A DNA stretch of 60,459 bases from Anaerotignum sp. (GCA_017523325.1 JAFWWO010000040.1:1-60459), one strand, 5' to 3'; shown: positions 27,229 through 36,926, counted from the first letter of the stretch. Notes: generated by a model from the sequence alone, not told the origin. Numbers and translations are program-made.

Positions 27229-28209
27229 TTATTTTACTTCGTTTACCAATTCCTTGCCTTCTGCAAATGCTTTTGCATTATCCAGAGTGATGGTAGCAAT
27301 CGCATCCAGTGCTTCTACTGTCAGGAATGCCTGGTGGCCGGAAATCAGAACCTTATCGTTGGAGAGCAATCTCTTCAGAGTAGGATCATGCTGTGTCAGG
27401 TTGCTTCTGTCTTCGAAGAAGTATTCGTGTTCCTTCTCGCAAACGTCCATACCTACGCCACGGAATTTGCCGGCTTCTACCGCATCAGCCAGAGCTTCGG
27501 AATCAACCAGACCGCCGCGGGCAACGTTAATCAGGATTACGCCGTCTTTCATCTTAGCGATAGCGTCCTTATCGATCATATGTCTTGTAGCAGGCATCAG
27601 AGGGCAATGCAGGGAAATTACATCAGCACGTGCATACAATTCATCCAGAGTTACATATTCCAGACCCAGGTTGGGGTTGGGGAATGCATCATAAGCGATG
27701 ATATTCATGCCATAGCCTTTCAGAATGTTAATCATGCACTGACCGATTTTACCTGTACCGATGACACCGGCTGTTTTACCAACCAGAGCGATACCTGTCA
27801 GACCGGCGATATCAAAGTTGAATTTTGTTGTTCTTTCATAAGCAAGGTGGCATTTTCTGTTGATTGCCATCAGCAGAGCTGCACCCTGTTCCGCAACGGA
27901 TTCAGGGGAGTAAGCAGGTACTCTCAGAACGGGCAGACCACATTCTTTTGCCACTTCCAGATCTACGCTGTCGAAGCCTGCGCAACGCAGCAGCAGAACT
28001 TTGATACCCAGATTTTTCAGCTCACGAACAACCTCTGCGGGTACTTCGTCATTTACGAAAGAGCAAGTTGCATCATGACCGGCAGCCAGTTTTGCTGTCG
28101 CAGGTGTCAATCTTTCGTTAAAGAATGTAATTTCAAAGCCGTATTTTGCCGCCAGAGGGCCAAAGCTGTCTTTCCAGTAAGACTTGGTGTCGAAAAATGC
28201 AATTTTCAT
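27229..28209 (-). CDS. ldhA: D-2-hydroxyacid dehydrogenase (D-lactate dehydrogenase-like)
   Basis: 326 residues. The NAD-binding core has the GTGKIGQ loop (VGKTAGVIGTGKIGQCMINI), with catalytic Arg in INVARGGLVDSEAL, Glu in MDVCEKEHEYFFED and His in LISGHQAFLT. The N-terminal substrate domain (FFDTKSYWKDSF) and the SPESVAEQGAALLMAINRK segment match D-LDH/2-hydroxyisocaproate dehydrogenases, which reduce pyruvate or branched 2-oxoacids and reoxidise NADH in fermentation. Substrate cannot be fixed from sequence. It is a single-gene unit with a strong promoter overlapped by a Rex-like operator. Codons are more strongly biased than in neighbouring genes, suggesting high expression. Confidence 0.9.
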   Translation of the reverse strand: MKIAFFDTKSYWKDSFGPLAAKYGFEITFFNERLTPATAKLAAGHDATCSFVNDEVPAEVVRELKNLGIKVLLLRCAGFDSVDLEVAKECGLPVLRVPAYSPESVAEQGAALLMAINRKCHLAYERTTKFNFDIAGLTGIALVGKTAGVIGTGKIGQCMINILKGYGMNIIAYDAFPNPNLGLEYVTLDELYARADVISLHCPLMPATRHMIDKDAIAKMKDGVILINVARGGLVDSEALADAVEAGKFRGVGMDVCEKEHEYFFEDRSNLTQHDPTLKRLLSNDKVLISGHQAFLTVEALDAIATITLDNAKAFAEGKELVNEVK

Positions 28210-28308
28210 CGGTATCTCCTCCTAAAAAAATAAAAATAATGTAATAGTAAATTTTATACAAACAGAAACGCCCCTATTTTGAAATATAGGGAAAATTTAC
28301 ATTTCTGT

Positions 28309-28353
28309 TTGTTTTACTTTTAACAATATAATCTATTTCCCCTTTTTTGTCAA
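28309..28353 (-). promoter_or_regulatory. Promoter with overlapping Rex-like operator for the dehydrogenase gene
   Basis: The -35 TTGACA (28348-28353), 17-nt spacer and -10 TATATT (28325-28330) face the dehydrogenase gene. Directly overlapping the -10 is TTGTTAAAAGTAAAACAA (28309-28326), which matches 12 of the 14 fixed positions of the Rex consensus TTGTTAA-N4-TTAACAA. Rex represses fermentation genes when NADH is low. A further hairpin (ACAAACAGAAA with TTTCTGTTTGT around an inner CCCTAT/ATAGGG stem, about 28258-28312) lies in the leader. Confidence 0.65.
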
Positions 28354-28502
28354 CCGTATTTCCGTAAAATTGTAAGTTTTGCCAATAGTTTTTTCCCGCC
28401 AACATCAAAAAAGCACCAGTTTCCGCAGAACTTCTCCCATATCTTTTTGGATACTATTTTTTTCAGTCAATTTTTAGTAAAATACACTTTATTTCATTCA
28501 AC

Positions 28503-28552
28503 AAAAAAGCCCCTCCCCCATCTGCGTACAGACAGGGAAACAGAGGCTTTCC
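28503..28552 (-). terminator. Terminator of the glmU-prs unit
   Basis: A long stem with AAGCC...GGGGCTT ends and a CTG/CAG inner part, followed by TTTTTT on the minus strand, about 33 nt after the prs stop. Confidence 0.75.
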
Positions 28553-28584
28553 TTTTGCTATAAATTTATCAAAACCGATTTCTA

Positions 28585-29544
28585 TCAATCAAACAGCTGA
28601 GAAATGGAAGCACCCTCATGAATACACTTAATGGCATTGGCGAACAAATCAGCCACAGAGGAAGCTACGATTTTATCGCACTTTTTATCCTCCGTCAATT
28701 CAATGGTATCCAGCACCAGCAATTCACTGATGGCGGAATCTTTAATTCTCTTAATGGCAGGGCCGCTCAGCACCGCATGGGTACAGCAAGCATAGACATC
28801 CTTTGCCCCTCTGTCCTTCAGGGCATTTGCTGCATTGGTAATGGTGCCTGCCGTATCAATCATATCGTCAATCAGGATAACCTTTTTGCCCTCCACATCG
28901 CCGATGATATTCATGATTTCGCTGACATTTGCCTTAGGTCTGCGTTTATCAATAATCGCAATGGGAATATTCAGCTTTTCCGCAAATCTTCTCGTTCTGG
29001 TTACACTGCCCAAATCGGGAGAAACAGCAACAAACTCGTCCAATTCATCGCCGTGCTTATTGATATAGTATCCCGTCAGCAAGGGGCTGCCCACCAAATT
29101 ATCCACGGGGATATCGAAAAAGCCCTGAATCTGCGCACAGTGCAAATCCATTGTCAGCACACGGTTCGCTCCGGCACTGGTCAGTATATTTGCCACCAGC
29201 TTGGCACTGATGGGATCTCTCGCTCTTGCCTTTCTATCCTGACGAGCATAGCCGTAATAGGGCATAACTGCTGTAATTCTTGCCGCCGAAGCCCGCTTCA
29301 TGGCGTCAATCATAATCAACAATTCCATCAGGTTATCATTGACCGGGTAAGAAGTGGACTGGATGATATAGACATCTGCGCCACGAATGGTTTCGTTAAT
29401 TTTTACGGAAATTTCACCATCACTGAATTTTTCCACTTCCGCATCACCCAACTTCAAGCCGATTTTCTTGGCAATGGCCTCTGCCAGTGTACGGTTGGAA
29501 TTGCAAGCGAAAATCTTGATATTGCCGCCGTTTGCGTTAATCAT
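28585..29544 (-). CDS. prs: Ribose-phosphate pyrophosphokinase
   Basis: 319 residues, typical class I PRPP synthase. Seen are [20 protein letters not shown] near the N terminus, the metal-binding [38 protein letters not shown] (catalytic flexible-loop region) and the PRPP loop [20 protein letters not shown]. It makes PRPP from ribose 5-phosphate and ATP for nucleotide, His and Trp synthesis. It lies 110 nt after glmU, the conserved glmU-prs order of Bacillota. Confidence 0.97.
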   Translation of the reverse strand: MINANGGNIKIFACNSNRTLAEAIAKKIGLKLGDAEVEKFSDGEISVKINETIRGADVYIIQSTSYPVNDNLMELLIMIDAMKRASAARITAVMPYYGYARQDRKARARDPISAKLVANILTSAGANRVLTMDLHCAQIQGFFDIPVDNLVGSPLLTGYYINKHGDELDEFVAVSPDLGSVTRTRRFAEKLNIPIAIIDKRRPKANVSEIMNIIGDVEGKKVILIDDMIDTAGTITNAANALKDRGAKDVYACCTHAVLSGPAIKRIKDSAISELLVLDTIELTEDKKCDKIVASSVADLFANAIKCIHEGASISQLFD

Positions 29545-29654
29545 GTTTTTATCCCCCTATTGTCGTCTATGCTTGTCCATAAAAGCGTTATAATTATATG
29601 TTACACAAAACAAACTCCAATTTCAACTGCTAATCGACATTTTTTTCCGTTTCG

Positions 29655-31019
29655 TCATTTTCTCTTTTCTATCCAGCCTTCTATAATCTGTTGGCGGGCT
29701 CTTGCCACCGCCAATACCTCCCCGGGCACATCTTTTGTAATGGTAGAGCCTGCGGCGATATACGAGCCTTTTTCCACCGTCACCGGTGCCACCAAATTGA
29801 CATTACAGCCTACGAAAACATCGTCCCCAATGGTGGTGCGGTGCTTCTTTTTCCCGTCATAATTCACCATAATACTGCCACAGCCAAAGTTAATCCGTTC
29901 CCCTGCGTCCGTATCGCCCACATAGGACAGGTGGGGGATTTTGGTGCCATCGCCGATGGTGGAATTTTTGACCTCCACAAAATCGCCGATTTTTACCCGA
30001 TTGCCGATATGGCAGTTGGGGCGGATATAGGCATAGGGCCCTACGGTCGTATCATTGCCGATTTCCGATTCCAGAGCAGTAGAGTGCTGAAATTGCACAC
30101 CGTTACCCAGTTTCGTATCCACCAACCGAGAATGGGGACCGATTTCACAATCCTCGCCGACAACCGTATTCCCCTCCAGCACGCAGCCGGGCAAAATCAC
30201 CGTATCCATACCGATTTTTACACCGCTGTCGATATAAGTATGGTCAGGGTCGATGATGGTCACGCCGTTTTCCATGTGCCGGCGATTGATGCGCCGTTTC
30301 ATGATGCCCGCCGCCTCCGCCAGCTGTACTCTGGAGTTGACGCCGAAAAATTCATCGGCATCGGCAGCAACCTCAGCCCCTACCTTGCCGCCGTCCTGCA
30401 ATATCAGCTCCAGACAATCTGTAAGATAGTATTCCCCTTGGGCGTTATGATTATCCAATTTCCCCAAAGAGTTTTTCAATGCTTTGCCGTTAAAAATATA
30501 AATGCCCGTATTGATTTCCTTTACCAGACGCTCTTGTTCCGTAGCGTCCTTATGCTCCACAATTTTGCGGAAGCCATTGTTTTCGTCCCGCAAAATACGT
30601 CCATAGCCCGTAGGATTCTCCACCAATGCAGAAACCACCGTAACGCCATGCCCCTCTTTGCGGTGGGTTTCCACCAGGTTTTTCAGTGTTTCACCGGTAA
30701 TCAGGGGGGTATCGCCGTAAAGAATCATCATATCGCTGTTTTCATCAATAAAGTCCCCTGCCATCATAACTGCATGACCGGTTCCCTTTTGCTCCGCCTG
30801 TAATGCAAAGGCTACGCCGTCATTGGCAATACCCGCCTTGACCTCCTCCGCCTTATGGCCTACCACAACGCAAACCTGCTCCGCACCACAGTCCTTCGCC
30901 GTATCGATGACATAATCCACCATGGTTTTATGCAGAATTTCATGGAGCACCTTCGGTTTTTTTGACTTCATACGGGAGCCTTCCCCCGCCGCCAGTATGA
31001 TTGCTTTCAAATTTTTCAT
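29655..31019 (-). CDS. glmU: Bifunctional GlmU: GlcNAc-1-phosphate uridyltransferase / glucosamine-1-phosphate acetyltransferase
   Basis: 454 residues. The N-terminal uridyltransferase has LAAGEGSRMKSKKPKVLHE, QKGTGHAVM and YGDTPLITGETL. The C-terminal half is a left-handed beta-helix of hexapeptide repeats (TVVGEDCEIGPHSRLVDTKL) with the acetyltransferase motif VNYDGKKKHRTTIGDDVFVG. It makes UDP-GlcNAc for peptidoglycan and wall polymers. ATG 31019 follows GGAGGAAG; an in-frame start at 31070 lacks a site and would add an atypical N terminus. Confidence 0.96.
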   Translation of the reverse strand: MKNLKAIILAAGEGSRMKSKKPKVLHEILHKTMVDYVIDTAKDCGAEQVCVVVGHKAEEVKAGIANDGVAFALQAEQKGTGHAVMMAGDFIDENSDMMILYGDTPLITGETLKNLVETHRKEGHGVTVVSALVENPTGYGRILRDENNGFRKIVEHKDATEQERLVKEINTGIYIFNGKALKNSLGKLDNHNAQGEYYLTDCLELILQDGGKVGAEVAADADEFFGVNSRVQLAEAAGIMKRRINRRHMENGVTIIDPDHTYIDSGVKIGMDTVILPGCVLEGNTVVGEDCEIGPHSRLVDTKLGNGVQFQHSTALESEIGNDTTVGPYAYIRPNCHIGNRVKIGDFVEVKNSTIGDGTKIPHLSYVGDTDAGERINFGCGSIMVNYDGKKKHRTTIGDDVFVGCNVNLVAPVTVEKGSYIAAGSTITKDVPGEVLAVARARQQIIEGWIEKRK

Positions 31020-31147
31020 ATATACTTCCTCCTCCGCCGCAGCCGTTTCGGGCGAATCCAATATTTTCAAACTATACTCCGCTTATTTTCTCATTTTTCC
31101 ACGGAAAATTCAATATGCTGTTTTACTAAAAATGAGCAGTATAAAAA

Positions 31148-31175
31148 AGAGCCCTCTGCTACACAGAAGGCTCCT
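31148..31175 (-). terminator. Terminator of the glgC-glgD operon
   Basis: GAGCC...GGCTC stem with an inner CTG/CAG part and a following T tract on the minus strand, 11 nt after the glgD stop. Confidence 0.75.
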
Positions 31176-31185
31176 TCTATTATTT

Positions 31186-32304
31186 TCATAATTTTGTTTC
31201 TTTTTTTATGACAGCCGGCTCCACCGAGGATACGCCGATGACCCGCTGTCCATCGGACAGATGCACCTCTTTATCCAAAATGGCGTTTTCCACCACACAG
31301 CCCCTGCCGATATAACAGCCCTCCATCACAATGGAATTGCGGACAACGGCACCTTCCTCCACATGTACCCTGCGGAAAATCACGGAATGTTCCACCTTGC
31401 CGTTAAAAATCGTGCCGCTGCCGACAATGGAATCCGTCACCTCTGCTCCGGCGTTATATTTCGCCGGCGGTTCATCCTTAGGCTTTGTGGCAATGTAGGG
31501 ATATTCATTGACAAAGGTATCCCGAATATCCTTTCGCAAAAAATCCATATTGGTAGCAAAATATGTGGCCGTACCGGCGCCAATGGCGTTCCAGTAGCCG
31601 TTAAACTCATAGCCGTAAATCTTCAGCGTTCTGCAAAAACGCACCAAAATATCCTTTACCAGACCATACCGCCCTTCGGGAACAACTTGGTTCAACAGAT
31701 TGATCAGCAATTTACGGGAAATCACATAAATCCCCAAAGACGCCGCATTGGTCTGGGGGCGTTCCGGCTTTTCCTCAAAATCCAGCACCCGTTCCTGTCC
31801 GTCCAGCTGCAAAATGCCGAATTTGGAAAGGTCCTTCCCGTCCATACGCTGGTATACCACCGTAATATCAGCGCCTTTTTCAATATGCCGCTCCAGTATC
31901 TGCCGATAGTCCATTTTATAAATGGAATCGCCGGAAGTAATGATAACATACTCCTCATTGCTGCGCATGAGAAAACTCATATTTTGATAAATAGAATCCG
32001 CTGTACCACGGAACCAGTTGGATTCCGTATTGCTGGTAAAGGGTGTGAATACAAATAAGCCACCCTGCTTTCTGCCGAAGTCCCACCATTTGGAGGAAAT
32101 CAAATGATCCCGCAGAGAACGGGCATTATACTGAGTCAGCACTGCCACCTTCCCGATGCCGCTGTTAGACATATTGCTCAATGTAAAATCAATGGCACGA
32201 TAACAACTGCCGATGGGCAATGCCGCCGCCGCTCTATGGTCCGTCAATACGCCCAGTCTACCTTCGTTATTTCCGCCCGCCAAAATAATACCGATTGCCT
32301 TCAT
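31186..32304 (-). CDS. glgD: GlgD, ADP-glucose pyrophosphorylase regulatory-type subunit
   Basis: 372 residues. It resembles GlgC but has the altered N-terminal pocket typical of GlgD (ILAGGNNEGRLGVLTDHRAA in place of the GGxGxRL-T-K signature), then CYRAIDFTLSNMSNSGI, FRGTADSIYQNM and a C-terminal beta-helix (DSIVGSGTIFNGKVEHSVIF). In Bacillota GlgD pairs with GlgC and modulates it. ATG 32304 follows GGGAGG; its start is 2 nt from the glgC stop, so the two are coupled. Confidence 0.93.
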   Translation of the reverse strand: MKAIGIILAGGNNEGRLGVLTDHRAAAALPIGSCYRAIDFTLSNMSNSGIGKVAVLTQYNARSLRDHLISSKWWDFGRKQGGLFVFTPFTSNTESNWFRGTADSIYQNMSFLMRSNEEYVIITSGDSIYKMDYRQILERHIEKGADITVVYQRMDGKDLSKFGILQLDGQERVLDFEEKPERPQTNAASLGIYVISRKLLINLLNQVVPEGRYGLVKDILVRFCRTLKIYGYEFNGYWNAIGAGTATYFATNMDFLRKDIRDTFVNEYPYIATKPKDEPPAKYNAGAEVTDSIVGSGTIFNGKVEHSVIFRRVHVEEGAVVRNSIVMEGCYIGRGCVVENAILDKEVHLSDGQRVIGVSSVEPAVIKKETKL

Positions 32305-32306
32305 AC

Positions 32307-33578
32307 TCACACCTCCCGGACAATAGCCTTACCGCTTTCCAAGCGGCCTGCCGGATAATCCTCAGGAATTGTTTTGCCATAAATGACACAGTTTTTGCCA
32401 ATAACCACATGATCCGGCACCGTGCTTTGTATTCCCACAACGGTAATACCCGTATGATAGACATTGGGCTTTATCTCATTGGGAATGTTTTCGCCGCCGC
32501 CCATGTTCACTCTATTGCCGATGACGGATTTTTCATCAACGATACAACGATCCACTACGGCACCCTCGCCGATGACCGTTCCTTCCATAATAATGGAGTC
32601 CAATACCACAGCGCCTTTTTTCACAATGACCCCCGGCCCCAATATGGAGCGATATACCTCACCGTAAATCTCACAGCCATCGGACACCAGAGATTCCTTC
32701 ACCTTTGCCTCCGGCGCTGTATATTGGGGCGGCTGATGGTCGCTATTGGTATAAATCTTCCAGAAATCTTCGTATAAATTAAACTCCGGCAGTGCCCGAA
32801 TCAAATCCATATTAGACTCCCAATAAGACTCGATGGTACCTACGTCCTTCCAATAGCCACGGAAGCGATAGGCGTATAAAGCCTGTCCCTCCTCCAGCAT
32901 TTTCGGGATAATATGCTTACCGAAATCGCTATCGGGGTGTATTGCATTATCCTCCAGCAATGCCTCCCGCAGTCTGGCCCACGTAAAAATATAAATCCCC
33001 ATGGACGCCAGATTGCTCTTGGGGTTTTCCGGCTTTTCCTCAAATTCGTAAATCCTGTCGTCCTCCGCCGTGTTCATGATACCAAAGCGATGGGCCTCCT
33101 CCATAGGCACCTCCAGCACAGCAATGGTGGCCGCCGCTGCTCTTTCCTTATGGAATTGCAGCATTTTGGAATAATCCATTTTATAAATATGGTCGCCGGA
33201 AAGAATCAGGACATATTCAGGATTATTGCTATCAATAAAATCAATATTCTGATAAATGGCATTGGCCGTACCCATAAACCATTCACCGGAATCTCCACCT
33301 CTGACTTGGGGCGCCAAAATCGTCACCCCGCCATTTTTCTTATCCAAATCCCACGGGATGCCGATGCCGATATGCTGATTCAGCCGCAACGGGCGATACT
33401 GGGTCAATACCCCCACCGTATCCACACCGGAATTGATACAGTTACTCAAAGGAAAATCTATGATGCGAAACCGCCCGCCATAAGGCACAGCAGGTTTTGC
33501 CACCTTTCTTGTCAGAACGCCAAGTCTGCTGCCTTGCCCCCCTGCCAACAGCATAGCTATCATTTCTTTTTCCCGCAT
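32307..33578 (-). CDS. glgC: GlgC, glucose-1-phosphate adenylyltransferase
   Basis: 423 residues. Catalytic signature [20 protein letters not shown], then [68 protein letters not shown] and a C-terminal beta-helix ([20 protein letters not shown]). It makes ADP-glucose from Glc-1-P and ATP for glycogen. The frame is open far upstream, but the conserved start is [10 protein letters not shown], so ATG 33578 is used (GGGGTG 7 nt before it). ATG 33593 is an alternative. No glgA or glgB lies in the window. Confidence 0.94.
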   Translation of the reverse strand: MREKEMIAMLLAGGQGSRLGVLTRKVAKPAVPYGGRFRIIDFPLSNCINSGVDTVGVLTQYRPLRLNQHIGIGIPWDLDKKNGGVTILAPQVRGGDSGEWFMGTANAIYQNIDFIDSNNPEYVLILSGDHIYKMDYSKMLQFHKERAAAATIAVLEVPMEEAHRFGIMNTAEDDRIYEFEEKPENPKSNLASMGIYIFTWARLREALLEDNAIHPDSDFGKHIIPKMLEEGQALYAYRFRGYWKDVGTIESYWESNMDLIRALPEFNLYEDFWKIYTNSDHQPPQYTAPEAKVKESLVSDGCEIYGEVYRSILGPGVIVKKGAVVLDSIIMEGTVIGEGAVVDRCIVDEKSVIGNRVNMGGGENIPNEIKPNVYHTGITVVGIQSTVPDHVVIGKNCVIYGKTIPEDYPAGRLESGKAIVREV

Positions 33579-33656
33579 ATTACTACACCCCATTTCTTGC
33601 AGGCTCTGTCCCATAAGGGCTTCACCTTGTAATTCCACATCTTTTTTGTATTTTTT

Positions 33657-33686
33657 ATTATACACCACAACCTTTGGCAGATGCAA
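33657..33686 (-). promoter_or_regulatory. Probable glgC promoter
   Basis: TTGCAT (33681-33686), an 18-nt spacer and TATAAT (33657-33662) on the minus strand, about 80 nt before the glgC start. Confidence 0.5.
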
Positions 33687-33818
33687 CGCAATCCGCCGAA
33701 ACCAATCCAAAAATATGACGCTACCTGTTTTTCCCAAATACCGCCAAAAAAACACAAGAAAAACAGAGGTTAATTTTCTGTTTTTCTGTATAAAATATAG
33801 AAAACCCACTGTAAAAGA

Positions 33819-33847
33819 TTGCCTTTCCGGCTTTCGTATACTATAAT
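33819..33847 (+). promoter_or_regulatory. Probable murC promoter
   Basis: TTGCCT (33819-33824), a 17-nt spacer and a consensus TATAAT (33842-33847), about 92 nt before the murC start. The rest of the 360-nt glgC-murC gap shows no gene. Confidence 0.65.
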
Positions 33848-33938
33848 TTCAATATATTATAATAATACGCAGAATATGTCCAAAAATTCATAGCAAGGGG
33901 ACAAATTCCCTTTTACCAAAAATTAAGGCGGTTACAAT

Positions 33939-35315
33939 ATGACGACAAAACTGAAAGCAAATCAACATATTTATTTCATTGGCATCGGCGGCATCAGTAT
34001 GTCCGGTCTGGCGGAGATATTGGCAAACAGAGGGTATCGCATCTCCGGTACGGATATTCGCCAAACACCGGTGACCCGGCATCTGGAAAGTCTTGGCATC
34101 ACCGTTCATATCGGGCATCAGGCAGAAAATATTACCGATGAGATTAGTCTGGTGGTGTATACTGCCGCCATTCAACCCGATAACCCCGAGCTGCAGGCGG
34201 CAAAAGCCAAGGGTATCCCTTTGATGGAGCGCGGCCAGCTTTTGGGACAAATCATGGCGGAATATCCCCATTCCGTTGCCGTAGCGGGCACCCACGGAAA
34301 AACCACCACCACCTCTATGGTTTCCGAAATCCTGCTGGCGGCAGAAAAAGACCCTACCATTACCGTAGGCGGTATTCTGCCCACCATACACAGCAATCTG
34401 AAAATCGGGCACTCCTCCTATTTTGTGGCAGAGGCCTGCGAATACTTTGATAGCTTCCTGCGGTTTCACCCCTTTGTCGGCGTGATTTTGAATCTGGAAA
34501 GTGATCATTTGGATTATTTCAAAACATTGGAAAATATCCGTCGTTCTTTCCATAAATTTGCTCAGCAAATTCCCGAGGAGGGTATGCTGATTCTCAATCA
34601 GGCCATTGAAAATACGGCAGAACTGACAGAGGCACTTTCCTGTCCCTTTGAAACCTTCGGTTTGGAAGATGGTGCAGACTGGCAGGCAAAAAATATCGTT
34701 CATGAAACCGATGGCACCAATACCTTTGATGTCTATTATAAAGATAATTTTTTTGGCTCCATTCACCTGAATGTACCGGGGGATCATAATATTGCCAATG
34801 CACTGGCCTCTGTGGCAGCGGCACATTTTCTGGGCATTTCCCCCGAAGATTGCCAAAAAGGCCTTCGCCATTTTTCCGGTACCGACCGCCGCTTTCAACG
34901 CAAGGGGGAGAAAAACGGCATTACCGTCATTGACGATTATGCCCATCACCCCACGGAAATCAGGGCAGCTCTGGCAGCGGCAAAAAAAATACAGCATCAC
35001 GCCACTTGGTGCGTATTCCAGCCCCATACCTACTCCCGCACGAAATTTCTGTTCGAGGAATTCGCTGAGGCTTTCGGCGATGCCGACGAAATCATCATTG
35101 CCGATATTTACGCCGCAAGAGAAACGGACGATGGCACCGTTTCTGCCTCGGATTTGGCTCAGCGGATTGCCAAAACGGGAAAATCTGCCCGCTATGTAGG
35201 GGATTTTGCCGCTATTGTGCAATATCTGAACACCCATTGCCAAGTGGGGGATTTGTTGATGACCGTCGGTGCCGGGGACGTTTATAAAATCGGCGAAAAC
35301 TTTTTGCACTCGTAA
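33939..35315 (+). CDS. murC: MurC, UDP-N-acetylmuramate--L-alanine ligase
   Basis: 458 residues, one of the few plus-strand genes. The UDP-binding N-terminal domain has IYFIGIGGISMSGLAEILA, the ATP loop is VAGTHGKTTTTSMVSEILL, then EACEYFDSFLRFHP and LNLESDHLDYF of the central domain, and DDYAHHPTEIRAAL with FQPHTYSRTKFLFEEFAEAF of the C-terminal domain. It adds L-alanine to UDP-MurNAc in peptidoglycan precursor synthesis. ATG 33939 follows AAGGCGG. It has its own promoter and terminator. Confidence 0.97.
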   Translation: MTTKLKANQHIYFIGIGGISMSGLAEILANRGYRISGTDIRQTPVTRHLESLGITVHIGHQAENITDEISLVVYTAAIQPDNPELQAAKAKGIPLMERGQLLGQIMAEYPHSVAVAGTHGKTTTTSMVSEILLAAEKDPTITVGGILPTIHSNLKIGHSSYFVAEACEYFDSFLRFHPFVGVILNLESDHLDYFKTLENIRRSFHKFAQQIPEEGMLILNQAIENTAELTEALSCPFETFGLEDGADWQAKNIVHETDGTNTFDVYYKDNFFGSIHLNVPGDHNIANALASVAAAHFLGISPEDCQKGLRHFSGTDRRFQRKGEKNGITVIDDYAHHPTEIRAALAAAKKIQHHATWCVFQPHTYSRTKFLFEEFAEAFGDADEIIIADIYAARETDDGTVSASDLAQRIAKTGKSARYVGDFAAIVQYLNTHCQVGDLLMTVGAGDVYKIGENFLHS

Positions 35316-35324
35316 CCATACATG

Positions 35325-35360
35325 AAAGAACCCCTTTCCATATCGGAAAAGGGGTTCTTT
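35325..35360 (+). terminator. murC terminator (possibly bidirectional)
   Basis: AAAGAACCCCTTTCC and GGAAAAGGGGTTCTTT arms with a small loop and a T-rich tail. The convergent minus-strand gene stops at 35377 and may use the same stem. Confidence 0.85.
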
Positions 35361-35376
35361 TGTTTATGCTGTTTTT

Positions 35377-36114
35377 TCAGCCCGTAGGCAAAATTGTCTT
35401 GTCATCTATTTTCACAAACACCATATCCTCCCCGTTTACGGAAAGAATGAAACCTGTTTTTTGCAGATAAACGGACTGCTCGCCCAACTGCGGCGCCTGT
35501 AAAATATGCTCCATGGATTGCGGGTTCGTATAAGTTCCTTCTATATGCACTGCACCTGTTTCATCATACAGCAGAAAACTGCCGTCTTCTCTTGCAGCAA
35601 TGCGGTAAGGGTATTTCTCCAAAAGCACACCGTTTTCGCTCAGATAGCCGTAAGTACCGGGAAAATGCAATTCATTCAAATTTTTTTGCGGTTCCCATTT
35701 TAATTGGGCTTGGGTTTTCTTATCGTTATCCTTTGCTTTTGCCAAAGAATCTTGTACAGATATGGTGGTATCGCTCATTTTTTCAAAAGAAAGTCCGTAA
35801 AACCAAAACTTTCCGTTTTTGACCACAATCTCTTCCGGAGAAATATGCTTTCCCTCCATGCGATATTCATAAGGATTCGATAATTTCTCAAATGTGCCGT
35901 ATAAAAAAAGACCCGATTGCTGATTGAACAGATGAAAATCCTGTTCCTGTTCACTTATGGATAGAAAAACAGCTTCCATAGGTGTTTCCGCACTCTCTTT
36001 GGCAACGTATGTTCCATAAAAGTCCAAAGAGGGCATCTGCATCGCTCTATGAATCCCCACACAGCAACCAATGACAAGCAAAATTCCCACAATCGCTTTT
36101 ATCTTTCCTTTCAC
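35377..36114 (-). CDS. Membrane-anchored hypothetical protein at the end of the wal operon
   Basis: 245 residues. A short basic start is followed by one hydrophobic segment (AIVGILLVIGCCVGIHRAM), then an extracytoplasmic, beta-rich region (SLDFYGTYVAKESAETPMEA, FYGLSFEKMSDTTISVQDSL, HFPGTYGYLSENGVLLEKYP). Two GTYxY/GTYTN strands suggest a repeated lipocalin-like or similar beta fold; I do not recognise a family. GTG 36114 is chosen because AGGAGG lies 8 nt before it; the frame continues upstream to 36237 but with no site. It follows the 61-codon gene, so it may be the last gene of the operon. Confidence 0.7.
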   Translation of the reverse strand: MKGKIKAIVGILLVIGCCVGIHRAMQMPSLDFYGTYVAKESAETPMEAVFLSISEQEQDFHLFNQQSGLFLYGTFEKLSNPYEYRMEGKHISPEEIVVKNGKFWFYGLSFEKMSDTTISVQDSLAKAKDNDKKTQAQLKWEPQKNLNELHFPGTYGYLSENGVLLEKYPYRIAAREDGSFLLYDETGAVHIEGTYTNPQSMEHILQAPQLGEQSVYLQKTGFILSVNGEDMVFVKIDDKTILPTG

Positions 36115-36238
36115 ACGTTTCGCCTCCTGTCTTTTTCTTTTACTGTAACCGACAGTAAGCACACCGTCAATTACGAAATGCTTAAAAAAACGAACCATAT
36201 CGGTTTCCCGAAAAACGATTCGTTTCATGTGATACAAA

Positions 36239-36424
36239 TTATTTCTCGCTCGGAAAAACCACCGTTCCCTCTATCTTGGGTTCTTCCGTTTCTCCCGCCT
36301 CCGTTACAATCACCGCAGGCTCTTCTCTCTTCTTTTCTTGGGCATGATGAATCAGCACGAACAATGCCAAAAACCAACAAACAATACCGATATACCGCAC
36401 AAATCTTCCTTTTCTCACAGCCAT
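36239..36424 (-). CDS. Small single-pass membrane protein downstream of rlmH
   Basis: 61 codons from ATG 36424, or 59 from GTG 36418, which has AGAGGG at a better distance (7 nt). A basic N terminus precedes one transmembrane helix (YIGIVCWFLALFVLIHHA) and an acidic tail (EAGETEEPKIEGTVVFPSEK). It starts 14 nt after the rlmH stop, so it is probably translated from the wal operon message. I recognise no family. Overlapping frames make it less than certain. Confidence 0.5.
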   Translation of the reverse strand: MAVRKGRFVRYIGIVCWFLALFVLIHHAQEKKREEPAVIVTEAGETEEPKIEGTVVFPSEK

Positions 36425-36438
36425 ACCCTCTTTCGCCG

Positions 36439-36918
36439 TTATTTATGATAGGGCTCATTTTTCCGTATGCGCTCCGCCCGATAAATCTGCTCCAACAGCA
36501 CCACCCGCATCATCTGATGAGGAAATGTCATTTTTGAAAAGCTCAGGGCAAAATCCGCCCGTTTCATGACCTCCGGCGAAAGCCCCAAAGAACCGCCGAT
36601 GAGAAACACCAGATGATTGATGCCGCCGACAGCTTTTTTCTCCACAAAATCAGCCAACTCCTCCGAAGAAAGGGGATTCCCCTCCACCGCCAATGCCACT
36701 ACAAAGGCATCTTCGCTAATCTGTTTCAATATCCGCTGTCCTTCCTTCTCCTTCACCTCTGCCTCTTGGGCGGGGCTCATGGTTTCGGGGGCTTTTTCGT
36801 CCGCCAGTTCAATGATTTCCAGCTTATGATACCGACTCAGCCGCTTGCTGTACTCCGCCACAGCCTCCCGCCAGTATTTCTCCTTTAACTTCCCGACGCA
36901 AACGATTGTAACTCTCAT
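36439..36918 (-). CDS. rlmH: RlmH, 23S rRNA (pseudouridine1915-N3)-methyltransferase
   Basis: 159 residues, exactly the family length. The SPOUT knot is shown by [20 protein letters not shown] and the C-terminal [20 protein letters not shown] followed by [15 protein letters not shown]. It methylates pseudouridine 1915 in helix 69 using SAM. Its place after walJ matches the yycJ-yydA order in other Bacillota. Confidence 0.97.
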   Translation of the reverse strand: MRVTIVCVGKLKEKYWREAVAEYSKRLSRYHKLEIIELADEKAPETMSPAQEAEVKEKEGQRILKQISEDAFVVALAVEGNPLSSEELADFVEKKAVGGINHLVFLIGGSLGLSPEVMKRADFALSFSKMTFPHQMMRVVLLEQIYRAERIRKNEPYHK

Positions 36919-36926
36919 ATCCGCTC

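Noticed and set aside
31071..31147. spoVG-like gene expected near glmU
   Set aside because: Not present; the gap between glmU and glgD is short and holds only the glgD terminator.
33888..35309. 473-codon open frame on the minus strand opposite murC
   Set aside because: It is exactly antisense to a complete murC with all motifs, has no ribosome site and no family resemblance.
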